Shown here piece by piece: positions 1 to 8,106 of a stretch of 64,000 nucleotides of DNA. The notes under the pieces are model-generated. The model saw only the letters and a program-made list of their open reading frames with translations, made no database searches and was not told the origin of the DNA. The position numbers were made by a program, and so were the translations under genes. The DNA is from Wielerella bovis (GTDB lineage Bacteria > Pseudomonadota > Gammaproteobacteria > Burkholderiales > Neisseriaceae). The DNA is taken from the NCBI RefSeq assembly GCF_022354465.1, contig NZ_CP092361.1:2200522-2264521 (forward strand). The letters are read 5' to 3'. Within the stretch, counting starts at the first letter, position 1; every line of letters starts with the position of its first letter.

Positions 1-287
1 GCAATATTGCCTGTGCCGACACGCGATGCCAAACCTGTTACAAATGCCTGAAACGAACTCAAACCCTGATTTTCATTGTTTTTCGAACGACTCGTCCAAA
101 TGGCTTTTACGCTGCGCCCAAATAAACGCACTTGCACACAACCTGTTGCCACCGTGAAAAATAATCCCACGCCAATCAAAATCCAAACCAACCAATCCCA
201 CAATGGCGCATTCACCGCATTGATGACACAATGTAAACCATCAGCCACCGAAGCTTGTTCCAAACAAGAAAGTTTACTGTCGTACAT
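1..287 (-). CDS. AGCS-family alanine/glycine:cation symporter, N-terminal part
   Basis: Partial gene; the coding strand runs off the left edge, leaving about 95 N-terminal residues. The product begins MYDSKLSC, has a hydrophobic helix around residues 33-50, then a stretch ending SFQAFVTGLASRVGTGNIA, the family's typical first conserved block. AGCS proteins are inner-membrane transporters importing alanine or glycine with Na+ or H+. The ATG at 287 is preceded by an AAGGGAAA ribosome site. Substrate cannot be told from this fragment. The family call is firm, the symbol is not. Confidence 0.8.
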   Translation of the reverse strand, partial: MYDSKLSCLEQASVADGLHCVINAVNAPLWDWLVWILIGVGLFFTVATGCVQVRLFGRSVKAIWTSRSKNNENQGLSSFQAFVTGLASRVGTGNI

Positions 288-774
288 GATTTCCCTTTCA
301 TCTGTTGTTAAATTTTGTTAAAAGTATAACGCAAAATAACAAAATCTTTAAATATTTTAACAAATGAAAAGATTTAATAACGATTAAAATGCAGCCTGAA
401 AATAAATAACGATATTTAATTTCAAAAAATAGGAAAATTTGATATGAAATAATCATTCAGGCAGTAATTAATCAAATAGTTGGCGTTCACTTTTGAATTG
501 TTTGTTAATGAATGTAAAGTCATCATATAATTAATAATGTATCTGCAAAACAAGGAAGTCGTATTTTGCATCCAACCCATTGGTGAATGCCTGCCAACAG
601 TCCCTAGAACAAAGTAGAAAAAAATAAAAGGCAGCCTGAAATCCCATAATAAATATAGATTTTCTGATTTTTCAGGCTGCCCTTATCAGCGGAATAAATT
701 GTCAGTGCCCCTTACTTTTTGTTAATATACGCTGCATATAGACCACACAACTTACATAGACAAAAGGAACAATC
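288..774. other. intergenic region with uptake sequences, no gene seen
   Basis: AT-rich stretch between the divergent symporter and yggX. A full uptake sequence at 629-640 and its inverse at 671-682 form an inverted pair that could fold as a terminator although no gene ends just before it. An incomplete copy lies near 391. No tRNA, and no glycine-riboswitch signature upstream of the symporter. Confidence 0.5.
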
Positions 775-1047
775 ATGACCCGTATGGTAAACTGCGTGAA
801 ACTGGGTAAAGAAGCACCTGCAATGAAATTTCAACCCCTGCCCAATGCACTGGGTAAACGCATTTTTGATAACGTATCACAAGAAGCATGGGACGCATGG
901 ACACGCCATCAAACCATGTTGATTAACGAAAATCGTCTCTCACTCGCCGACCCACGCGCACGCGAATATTTGGCACAACAAATGGAAAATTACTTTTTTG
1001 GCGATGGCGAAACTGATAAAGTACAAGGCTATGTGCCACAAGATTAA
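775..1047 (+). CDS. yggX: Fe(II)-trafficking / oxidative damage protection protein YggX
   Basis: Small cytosolic protein of 90 residues, the normal family length. It carries the conserved early cysteine ([11 protein letters not shown]), the block [14 protein letters not shown], the QTMLINE segment and the C-terminal [14 protein letters not shown] ending. YggX is thought to handle labile iron and protect Fe-S clusters from oxidation. AAGGAAC lies just before the ATG. It stands alone, upstream of acpP and separated from it by about 190 bp with its own hairpin. Confidence 0.93.
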   Translation: MTRMVNCVKLGKEAPAMKFQPLPNALGKRIFDNVSQEAWDAWTRHQTMLINENRLSLADPRAREYLAQQMENYFFGDGETDKVQGYVPQD

Positions 1048-1052
1048 GCAAC

Positions 1053-1074
1053 ATTTTCAGGCAGCCTGAAAAAT
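1053..1074 (+). terminator. uptake-sequence hairpin after yggX
   Basis: TTTTCAGG and CCTGAAAA flank a three-base centre, so one uptake sequence forms a short hairpin directly after yggX. The following sequence is AT-rich but lacks a clean T run, so termination is likely weak. Confidence 0.4.
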
Positions 1075-1240
1075 TATTTGCATGATTTTGCGTTAAACAG
1101 TAGCCAAAATTACCAAAAACCGTTTAAAATCGCTAAATTGCATTTAGATAAAACACTCTAAACAGATTGCATAACACAAAATATGCAGCCTGAAACATTA
1201 TTTACCTGCCGTAAGGCTTTATTTTTTAAGGATTAAAAAC

Positions 1241-1474
1241 ATGTCTATTGAACAACAAGTAAAAAGCATCGTTGCAGAACAATTGGGCGTTGCCATTGAA
1301 GAAGTGAAAAACGAATCTTCTTTCCAAGATGATTTGGGTGCAGACTCTTTGGATACCGTTGAGTTAGTAATGGCTTTGGAAGAAGCATTCGGCTGCGAAA
1401 TTCCAGATGAAGATGCAGAAAAAATCACTACGGTTCAAGCCGCTATTGATTATGTAAACCAAAAACAAGCGTAA
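1241..1474 (+). CDS. acpP: acyl carrier protein
   Basis: 77-residue acidic protein with the phosphopantetheine site DSL in [16 protein letters not shown]; the serine carries the 4'-phosphopantetheine that tethers growing acyl chains in type II fatty-acid synthesis. Start fixed by AAGGATT eight bases upstream of the ATG. Followed after 129 bp by fabF in the same direction, the classical acpP-fabF pair. Length and motif are canonical. Confidence 0.97.
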   Translation: MSIEQQVKSIVAEQLGVAIEEVKNESSFQDDLGADSLDTVELVMALEEAFGCEIPDEDAEKITTVQAAIDYVNQKQA

Positions 1475-1488
1475 TTTGAAATTGCGTT

Positions 1489-1538
1489 CAAACAGCTTCT
1501 GATTGACGGCTTGTGGCTGCTTCATCAGAAGCTGTTTG
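1489..1538 (+). other. long perfect hairpin between acpP and fabF
   Basis: Two 15-base arms (1489-1503 and 1524-1538) are perfect inverse complements around a 20-base loop, with no T run after it. It could be an attenuator or an mRNA-stabilising/processing hairpin that lets acpP be made in excess over fabF. The function is inferred; the fold is seen directly. Confidence 0.55.
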
Positions 1539-1603
1539 TCTATTACAAATGTGATTTTCAGGCTGCCTGAAACACACTTCATAATTAAGCAAACGAGATA
1601 ACC

Positions 1604-2848
1604 ATGAAAAGACGAGTAGTCATTACAGGCTTGGGGCAAATTTCCCCTGTAGGCAATGATGTAGAAAGCGCGTGGCAAAATTTGCTAGCAGGCAAAAGCG
1701 GCATTGGTTCAATTACCAGATTTGACGCAACTGACTTGGCTTGCCAAATTGCAGGCGAAGTGAAAGATTTTGATATTACGCAATATATTCCTGCGAAAGA
1801 AGCACGTCGCATGGACACCTTTATCCATTATGGCATTGCAGGCGCATTGCAAGCGATTGACGATGCCAAATTGGATGATTTTGCCAATTTAGACAAAGAC
1901 CGCGTGGGTGTAAACATTGGTTCAGGCATCGGCGGCTTGCCTACCATTGAAGAAACCGCTAATGCAGTTGTAGCAGGTGGTGTGCGCAAAATTAATCCAT
2001 TTTTCATTCCAGGCTGCCTGATTAATCTCATTTCGGGGCATATTACCATTTTAAAAGGTTATCGCGGACACAATTACGGCATCGTTTCCGCTTGTGCATC
2101 AGGTTCGCACGCAATTGGCGATTCATTCCGCAAAATCCAATATGGTGAAGTAGACGTGATGATTGCTGGTGGCGCAGAAGCTGCCGTATGCAAATTAGGC
2201 ATCGGTGGTTTTGCAGCGATGAAGGCTTTATCTACACGCAATGACGACCCAGCCGCCGCATCACGTCCTTGGGATAAAGACCGCGATGGTTTTATTATGG
2301 GCGAAGGCGCAGGCGTGTTGGTATTGGAAGAATTGGAGCACGCACAAAAACGTGGTGCAAAAATCTATGCTGAATTAGTTGGTTTTGGCGCAAGTTCCGA
2401 TGCGCATCACATTACCGCACCCAATGCCGAAGGTCCTGCATTGGCATTATCTCGTGCCTTGCAAGATGCCAATATGCAGCCCGAAAGCGTGGATTATGTA
2501 AACGCACACGGTACTTCCACACCATTGGGTGATGCCAATGAAACCAATGCCACCAAAGCCGTATTTGGCGAACACGCGAAAAAATTGATCGTAAGTTCCA
2601 CCAAATCCATGACAGGGCATTTGCTCGGTGCGGCTGGCGGCGTGGAAGCAGTGTACAGTGTTTTAGCTATCCGCGACCAAATCGCGCCACCAACCATTAA
2701 CTTGGTCAATCAAGATATTGAAGCAGGTTGTGATTTGGATTACTGCGCCAATACTGCGCGCAAAATGCCGATTAGTGCGGTTGCCTCCAACTCGTTTGGT
2801 TTTGGCGGCACCAATGGTACGCTGGTATTCAAGCGTTTTGAAAATTAA
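1604..2848 (+). CDS. fabF: beta-ketoacyl-ACP synthase II
   Basis: Condensing enzyme of fatty-acid elongation, 414 residues as usual for FabF. The Cys-His-His triad is present: Cys in VSACASGSHA (about residue 164), His in YVNAHGTSTPLGD and His in KSMTGHLLGAAGG. The C-terminal NSFGFGGTNGTLVF loop is intact. It works in the cytosol on acyl-ACP and malonyl-ACP and sits next to its carrier protein gene. In a FISCLI-like spot (IPGCLINLISGH), part of the uptake sequence is read in frame. Ends at a very strong hairpin. Confidence 0.96.
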   Translation: MKRRVVITGLGQISPVGNDVESAWQNLLAGKSGIGSITRFDATDLACQIAGEVKDFDITQYIPAKEARRMDTFIHYGIAGALQAIDDAKLDDFANLDKDRVGVNIGSGIGGLPTIEETANAVVAGGVRKINPFFIPGCLINLISGHITILKGYRGHNYGIVSACASGSHAIGDSFRKIQYGEVDVMIAGGAEAAVCKLGIGGFAAMKALSTRNDDPAAASRPWDKDRDGFIMGEGAGVLVLEELEHAQKRGAKIYAELVGFGASSDAHHITAPNAEGPALALSRALQDANMQPESVDYVNAHGTSTPLGDANETNATKAVFGEHAKKLIVSSTKSMTGHLLGAAGGVEAVYSVLAIRDQIAPPTINLVNQDIEAGCDLDYCANTARKMPISAVASNSFGFGGTNGTLVFKRFEN

Positions 2849-2859
2849 TCCATAACTAC

Positions 2860-2912
2860 GGCAGCCTGAAACATATTTTGTTATTAAATAACAAAATATG
2901 TTTCAGGCTGCC
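2860..2912 (+). terminator. fabF terminator built on an uptake-sequence pair
   Basis: Perfect 24-bp stem (2860-2883 with 2889-2912) and a five-base loop; the outer part of each arm is an uptake sequence. It is the longest perfect stem of this kind in the window. Confidence 0.85.
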
Positions 2913-3142
2913 TTATATTGAAAATATACAGTGTTACCAGTTTCTCTTAAATAACATGATTTTGTATAGTGATTACTGCTGTCTTATTTATTTCTATTTT
3001 AAACGGCAACATATCACAATCATCTCGTAATAAAATTTCATAACCAACAAAAAGCAATTATTTTTCATACAATATTATTTGAAAAGCGTTATAATACTAC
3101 AAATCCAATTCAAATTATTTTTGCAACATAAAGGAATTCACA

Positions 3143-4612
3143 ATGTCTATTCAACGCGATTTAACTCGTATTCGCCACAACACCAAAATCGTGGCAACTC
3201 TTGGTCCAGGCAGCAATAATGTAGATTTGCTGCGCGACATGATTACCATCGGTGGTTTGCATGTGGTGCGTTTTAATTTTAGTCACGGCACACCCGAATT
3301 TCACGAAAATAACGCGCAAATTGTGCGTGAAGCTGCACGCCAAGCAGGCATGGAAGTAGCGATTATGGCGGACTTACAAGGTCCAAAAATTCGTGTATCT
3401 AAATTAGAAAATGGCAGCGTAGAAATTGAAGCAGGCTCAAAAGTATTGTTCGATGCCGCTTTGGAAGGCGAAGGTAACCGCGACCGCATTGGTTTGGACT
3501 ACCGCGAATTGCCAAACGATGTGAAAGCAGGCGATATTTTATTGTTGGACGATGGTTTGCTGACGGTTACCGTTGAAAAAGTGGTTGGCAGCGAAATCCA
3601 CACCATCGCCAATAATTCACACAAATTAAAATCCAACAAAGGCATCAATAAACAAGGTGGAGGCTTGTCGGCTGGCGCATTTACCGAAAAAGATTTCCGC
3701 GATTTGAAAACAGCAGTCAAAATTGGTTGTGACTATGTAGCTGTGAGCTTTGTGAAAACAGGCGATGAAATGCGTCAAGCGCGTGAAATGGTCAAAACCG
3801 AATGCGACGCTTTGGGTGTAACCGTTCACCCTGGTTTGGTGGCAAAAATTGAGCGTGTGGAAGCGATTGAAAACTTGGACGACATTATTTTGGCATCGGA
3901 CGGCATTATGGTGGCGCGTGGTGATTTGGCGGTGGAAGTAGGCAATGCTGCCGTACCTGCGCTGCAAAAACGCATGATTAAACGTGCGCGTGAATTGCGC
4001 CGTTTCAGCATTACCGCGACGCAAATGATGGAATCCATGATTACCAATCCTGTACCAACGCGTGCTGAAGTGAGCGATGTGGCAAACGCGGTTTTGGACG
4101 GTACCGATGCGGTAATGTGTTCTGCTGAAACAGCGGTGGGTGCATATCCTTTTGAAACTGTGCGTCAAATGGCGATTATTTGTGCGACAGCAGAAAAAGA
4201 ACAAGATTCATTGGTTGGTGTAACCGATGATGTGGATGTATATGCCAGCCAAACGCCACACGCGATTGCCAGCGGTGCAGTACATATGGCGCGTCAAGTG
4301 AAAGCCAAAGCGATTGTATCGCTGACAGAAAGCGGTTCTTCGGCATTTGAAGTGAGCCGTTATGGTATTTTGGTACCGATTTACGCGCTAACCCCAAGCG
4401 AAAAAGCACAACGCCGTATGGCAATGTATCGTGGCGTACGTCCGTTGAATTTGGAAACCAGCACCAATCATGACAAAGCATTGGAAGAAGTAGAAGCAGC
4501 ATTGGTTGAACGCGAAGTACTAAAATCGGGCGACCAATACATTATTACCAGCGGTGCGCGTATGCGTGTATCTGGTGGTACTAATACCTTGCAAATTATG
4601 CAAGTGAAATAA
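3143..4612 (+). CDS. pyk: pyruvate kinase
   Basis: Last step of glycolysis, phosphoenolpyruvate plus ADP to pyruvate plus ATP. 489 residues. Visible blocks are TKIVATLGPGS, RFNFSHG, MADLQGPKIRV, the catalytic/metal region (VAKIERVEAIENLDDIILASDGIMVARGDLAVEVG) and MITNPVPTRAEVSDVANAVLDGTDAVMCSAETAVGAYP-type helix. Similar in outline to the PykA (type II) branch. AAAGGAATTC precedes the ATG. Monocistronic, with an upstream AT-rich promoter region and its own terminator. Confidence 0.95.
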   Translation: MSIQRDLTRIRHNTKIVATLGPGSNNVDLLRDMITIGGLHVVRFNFSHGTPEFHENNAQIVREAARQAGMEVAIMADLQGPKIRVSKLENGSVEIEAGSKVLFDAALEGEGNRDRIGLDYRELPNDVKAGDILLLDDGLLTVTVEKVVGSEIHTIANNSHKLKSNKGINKQGGGLSAGAFTEKDFRDLKTAVKIGCDYVAVSFVKTGDEMRQAREMVKTECDALGVTVHPGLVAKIERVEAIENLDDIILASDGIMVARGDLAVEVGNAAVPALQKRMIKRARELRRFSITATQMMESMITNPVPTRAEVSDVANAVLDGTDAVMCSAETAVGAYPFETVRQMAIICATAEKEQDSLVGVTDDVDVYASQTPHAIASGAVHMARQVKAKAIVSLTESGSSAFEVSRYGILVPIYALTPSEKAQRRMAMYRGVRPLNLETSTNHDKALEEVEAALVEREVLKSGDQYIITSGARMRVSGGTNTLQIMQVK

Positions 4613-4629
4613 TGTCAATACAATAAATC

Positions 4630-4658
4630 AGGCAGCCTGAAGATTTTTCAGGCTGCCT
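4630..4658 (+). terminator. pyk terminator, inverted uptake-sequence pair
   Basis: AGGCAGCCTGAA at 4630-4641 and its reverse complement at 4647-4658 form a 12-bp stem followed by T/A-rich sequence. Confidence 0.75.
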
Positions 4659-4705
4659 TAATTTATTATAGTCATTTATAAAGTCGCAAAAGTGAAAATG
4701 TAATA

Positions 4706-4813
4706 TATAGTCGCAGAATTGAAAAATCATTACAGCGTTGCCAACGTCCTGATGTGTTTTCACACACGGCGGACGTTGTCGCCTTGTACTGCTTTTTCAC
4801 TTCTACGACTATA
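4706..4813. mobile_element. Correia-like MITE (TATAGTCG-type ends)
   Basis: 108-bp element with TATAGTCGCAGAA at the left and its imperfect complement at the right, and the interior GCGTTGCC...CGGCGGACGTTGTCGCCTTGT layout shared with the other copies. It has no coding capacity. Its right end overlaps the next copy by four bases (TATA). Confidence 0.75.
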
Positions 4814-4917
4814 GTGGATTCAATTTAAATCAGGACAAGGCGACAGCGACCGCCGTGTACAAATCGCACATCAAGAGAGTGAACAACGCTGTATTATTTT
4901 TATTTTCACCGACTATA
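4810..4917. mobile_element. Correia-like MITE with mixed ends
   Basis: Left end is the TATAGTGGATTCAATTTAAA class, right end is the CGACTATA class. The interior is in opposite orientation to the preceding copy (AAGGCGACAGCGACCGCCGTG). Tandem with 4706-4813, about 90 bp upstream of the TPR gene. Confidence 0.7.
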
Positions 4918-5003
4918 ATTTACGATATTTTGCCAAAAATCCACCATGCTTGTGATAAAGTATAGCCCTATTCATATTGTACGAAAACACAACGGAAAAC
5001 CTT

Positions 5004-6824
5004 ATGTCTCGTTTTCAAAATCGCATTACTCCCTTTTGTTTAATGGTTTTACTTGCTCTATCAGGCAGCCTGAACGCCGCTAACGACCATCAAGACAATA
5101 AAAAAATCTACACACCCGCACAAAAAATTACCTTAACCCCAGAAGAAGAAAAAGCTGACCGTTTGCGTCGCGAACAAATTGTGTCGCGTACACAACATCT
5201 CTTCACACTTATCAGTGCAGAAATGGCAAACAATAATGGCGATGTTGCACGTTCATTATCTTTATATCTCAATACACTACGCGAAACACGCGACCCAGAA
5301 GTCGCTGAACGCGCAATGGAAATTGCCATTACCGAGCGTGCCTACAATGTTGCCGAAACCATTTATCAAATGTGGCGCGAATTTGAACCCACACCCAGCG
5401 TTGCACAACAACGTTTAGCATGGACACGAGCATTGGCATTGGGCGACCAAGAAACCGTATTCAAAGATTTGGATGCTGTGTTAGCCCATGCTGATGACAC
5501 GCAACGCCAACGCGCTTTTTTGATGCTGGCACAGATTAGTTTGGTTTACCCAGATTTTTTGAAAAATGGCCCATCTCTTGTGCGTAAAGCAGCTTCGCGT
5601 TATGACCATTTGATTGAAGCCAATGTAGCCAACGTTTTGTACAGCGTGAACAAAGAATCACATGCCATCAAAGCCTTGCAACATTTGGCAAAACAAGATG
5701 AAGATATTTTGCCAGAAACCACGCTGACTTTAAGCGCATTGGCACAATTACACCCACATCTATTGACCCGTTTTTTTGAGAAAACCAACACCAGCAAATT
5801 ATCTAGCGCATGGCGGGAATTGGAAGTAGAAAATCTCATCAATCAAGCAAAATACGATGAAGCCGCAGAAAAATTGTCGCACTTAATTGGCGATGACCCC
5901 AAAGCCAATTTGTATTTTCAGGCTGCCCGATTAACCATGCGCCGCCATCCCGATGATATAGATAAAGTGGTTGGCTATTTTGATAAAGCCTATCAAGTTG
6001 GTAAGCAAGACGAAAGAGCGCAGGCCGCACTCAACGCTGCCTTGCATCTAGCCAGCAAACATCGTTTTGCAGAAGCCGAGCAATGGGCGACGAGAATTGA
6101 TTCACCCAAATTTGAATTTGATAAAGCAACTTTACGCGCGACCATTGCCGCAGAACAAGAGTATTGGCAACAAGCACGCGAATTAGCACAAACTGCATTA
6201 AAGCAGCCTGAAACACAAGGTACTGTATTTGAACGCGTAGATGCCAATAGAATTTCTTTGCAAGCAATCAGCCAAACCATGCCACCTGCGCAAGTGGTCG
6301 CAGAATTAACTCGTCAGTTAGCGCAAGCTGAACGCGATAGAAAAAATCCGCAATATGCTGACAATGTGTCTCTTATCTTGTTGCAACGCGGTTTAGTTTA
6401 TGCCGATAAATTAGGGCAGCCTGAAAAAGCAGTTGCCGATTTCCGCCGTTATTTAACCATGAATCCCAGCAGCGCCGTTGCACACAATGCGCTGGGTTAC
6501 ACTTTGTTGAGCATCAACGGCAAATTAGATGAAGCCTTGAATTTGCTGAAAACCGCGTATGAAATGTCGCCCCAAGATGTGCAAATCAGCGATAGTTTAG
6601 GCTGGGCATATTTTCTCAAAGGTGACACCGAAGAAGCGTTGCGTCTTGTGTCATTTGCGTATGAACATGACAAAGATGCCGAAATCGCCACGCATTTAGG
6701 CGAGATTTATTGGAAACTCGGTCAGCAAGACAAAGCGCGTGAAGTGTGGCGTGAAGCATGGGAAACCAATCAAAAACGCGAATTGTTGATGCAAACATTA
6801 AAACGATATGGCGTAACGTTTTAA
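5004..6824 (+). CDS. secreted/periplasmic TPR-repeat protein
   Basis: 606-residue protein from the ATG at 5004; an in-frame TTG at 4977 is less likely because ACGGAAAAC sits before the ATG and the N-terminus then reads as a signal peptide (MSRFQNR, hydrophobic FCLMVLLALSGS, cleavage near LNAA). Part of this signal peptide (SGSLN) is encoded by an uptake sequence. The rest is helical with TPR-like repeats, clearest near the C-terminus (NPSSAVAHNALGYTLL, SPQDVQISDSLGWAYFLKGD, DAEIATHLGEIYWKLGQ). TPR proteins of this size in Neisseriaceae act as envelope scaffolds; a specific partner cannot be named. Confidence 0.8.
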   Translation: MSRFQNRITPFCLMVLLALSGSLNAANDHQDNKKIYTPAQKITLTPEEEKADRLRREQIVSRTQHLFTLISAEMANNNGDVARSLSLYLNTLRETRDPEVAERAMEIAITERAYNVAETIYQMWREFEPTPSVAQQRLAWTRALALGDQETVFKDLDAVLAHADDTQRQRAFLMLAQISLVYPDFLKNGPSLVRKAASRYDHLIEANVANVLYSVNKESHAIKALQHLAKQDEDILPETTLTLSALAQLHPHLLTRFFEKTNTSKLSSAWRELEVENLINQAKYDEAAEKLSHLIGDDPKANLYFQAARLTMRRHPDDIDKVVGYFDKAYQVGKQDERAQAALNAALHLASKHRFAEAEQWATRIDSPKFEFDKATLRATIAAEQEYWQQARELAQTALKQPETQGTVFERVDANRISLQAISQTMPPAQVVAELTRQLAQAERDRKNPQYADNVSLILLQRGLVYADKLGQPEKAVADFRRYLTMNPSSAVAHNALGYTLLSINGKLDEALNLLKTAYEMSPQDVQISDSLGWAYFLKGDTEEALRLVSFAYEHDKDAEIATHLGEIYWKLGQQDKAREVWREAWETNQKRELLMQTLKRYGVTF

Positions 6825-6831
6825 TTATGGT

Positions 6832-6908
6832 TTTCAGGCTGCCTTTATGTGATATGAATTTGATTAAAAATAGTCACTATTCATCACACAAAAAAGGCAG
6901 CCTGAAAC
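6832..6908. terminator. bidirectional terminator between TPR and ABC genes
   Basis: Inverted uptake sequences with extended arms (TGTGAT/ATCACA and TGAAT/ATTCA inside) form one long hairpin between two converging genes. Confidence 0.65.
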
Positions 6909-6944
6909 TTTTGCAGAACTGATTCAAATTTCCGTATCCCAATC

Positions 6945-7051
6945 TATAGTGAATTCAATTTAAACCAGTACAGCGTTGCCAGCTCCCTTATGTACTATGC
7001 GTACACGGCGGTCGCTGTCGCCTTGTCCTGATTTAAATTGAATCCACTATA
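6945..7051. mobile_element. Correia-like MITE (TATAGTGRATTC-type ends)
   Basis: 107-bp element with TATAGTGAATTCAATTTAAA and its complement at the ends, and the interior GTACAGCGTTGCC...CGGTCGCTGTCGCCTTGTCC. It supplies the last codons and the stop of the ABC ATPase on the minus strand. Confidence 0.85.
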
Positions 7052-7968
7052 AAAAACACGATTTGCGATTCATCTACCCTTACCGCACATTCTCCCCCAC
7101 TCAATAACTTATCTGCAAAAAACACCAAATCGCCCCATTGTGGATGCACCACCGTAACGCGCCAACCCAAAGGCAGCCTGAAACACTCGCGCACCGCACA
7201 CAATACGCCATTTTCATCCACACGCACCGCATCAGGCGGCACATAATGCGCATCGCTCACATTCCAGCAACCCAACAAACGCGCCGCTCGCGCATCAATC
7301 GGACGTGCCAATATGGCATCGGGCGTATCCAGTTGCAGCAATTTTCCCTCCGCCATCAATGCCAAAGTATCCGCCATAAAACAGGCTTCCGCAGGGTCGT
7401 GCGTTACCAGCAACGCAGGAATATTTTTGCGCCGCACCAAATCGCGGGTCAAAGTTTGCAGTTGCGTGCGTAATGCGGTGTCCAAACTGGAAAACGGCTC
7501 ATCCAGCAACAAAATTTTTGGTTCGCCAGCCAAGGCACGCGCCAAGGCAACGCGTTGTTTTTCGCCGCCCGACAAGGCATCAATTTGTCGTTCCGCCATT
7601 TTGTCCAAGCCTACTTCACTTAATAATTGTTGCGCGGTGTGGCGCGCGCTTGCTTTATCCACGCCACGCATCCGCAAGCCAAATGCCACGTTTTGCCATA
7701 CATTTAAATGTGGTAATAAGGCGAAATCTTGAAACATCATGGCGACATGGCGGTTTTCAGGCTGCCTATTTTTTTGGGAAACATTGTCCAACACAATATC
7801 GCCACTATCGGCATGGGTCAGCCCTGCGATGATGTTTAATAATGTGGATTTACCGCTGCCACTTGCGCCCAAAATAGCGGTAATACTGCCATTGGCGACC
7901 GTAAAACTGATGTCGTGTGCGACTGTTTTGTGTTGAAAAGATTTATAAATGTGAACGAGTTGCAGCAT
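7033..7968 (-). CDS. ABC transporter ATP-binding protein, orphan
   Basis: 311-residue ATPase. Walker A GASGSGKST (about 34-42), Q-loop MMFQDFALLP, signature LSGGEKQRVALARAL, Walker B ILLLDEPFSSLD and switch histidine VTHDPAEA are all intact. The C-terminal regulatory part after about residue 230 resembles importers of the CysA/PotA/FbpC type, but no permease or binding protein is adjacent, so the substrate is unknown. The last residues (FIVDSI) and the stop codon come from the terminal repeat of the MITE at 6945-7051, so the original C-terminus was replaced. The ATG is preceded by an uptake sequence rather than a clear ribosome site. Confidence 0.85.
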   Translation of the reverse strand: MLQLVHIYKSFQHKTVAHDISFTVANGSITAILGASGSGKSTLLNIIAGLTHADSGDIVLDNVSQKNRQPENRHVAMMFQDFALLPHLNVWQNVAFGLRMRGVDKASARHTAQQLLSEVGLDKMAERQIDALSGGEKQRVALARALAGEPKILLLDEPFSSLDTALRTQLQTLTRDLVRRKNIPALLVTHDPAEACFMADTLALMAEGKLLQLDTPDAILARPIDARAARLLGCWNVSDAHYVPPDAVRVDENGVLCAVRECFRLPLGWRVTVVHPQWGDLVFFADKLLSGGECAVRVDESQIVFFIVDSI

Positions 7969-8106
7969 AATAGGCAGCCTGAAAAATTAGGAATGACAAA
8001 ATTATAACGGTTTTGTATTAAAAAATTCATTTTCCCAAATGTTTCAGGCTGCCTGAAATCGGGTACAATACTTTTTTGCTTAAACTTTACCAGTAGAGAA
8101 CGCGCC

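Noticed and set aside
288..640. Glycine riboswitch upstream of the AGCS symporter
   Set aside because: Conserved aptamer cores were not found on the minus strand.
3626..4204. Minus frame (192 codons) opposite pyk
   Set aside because: Antisense shadow; His/Arg-rich with no family pattern.
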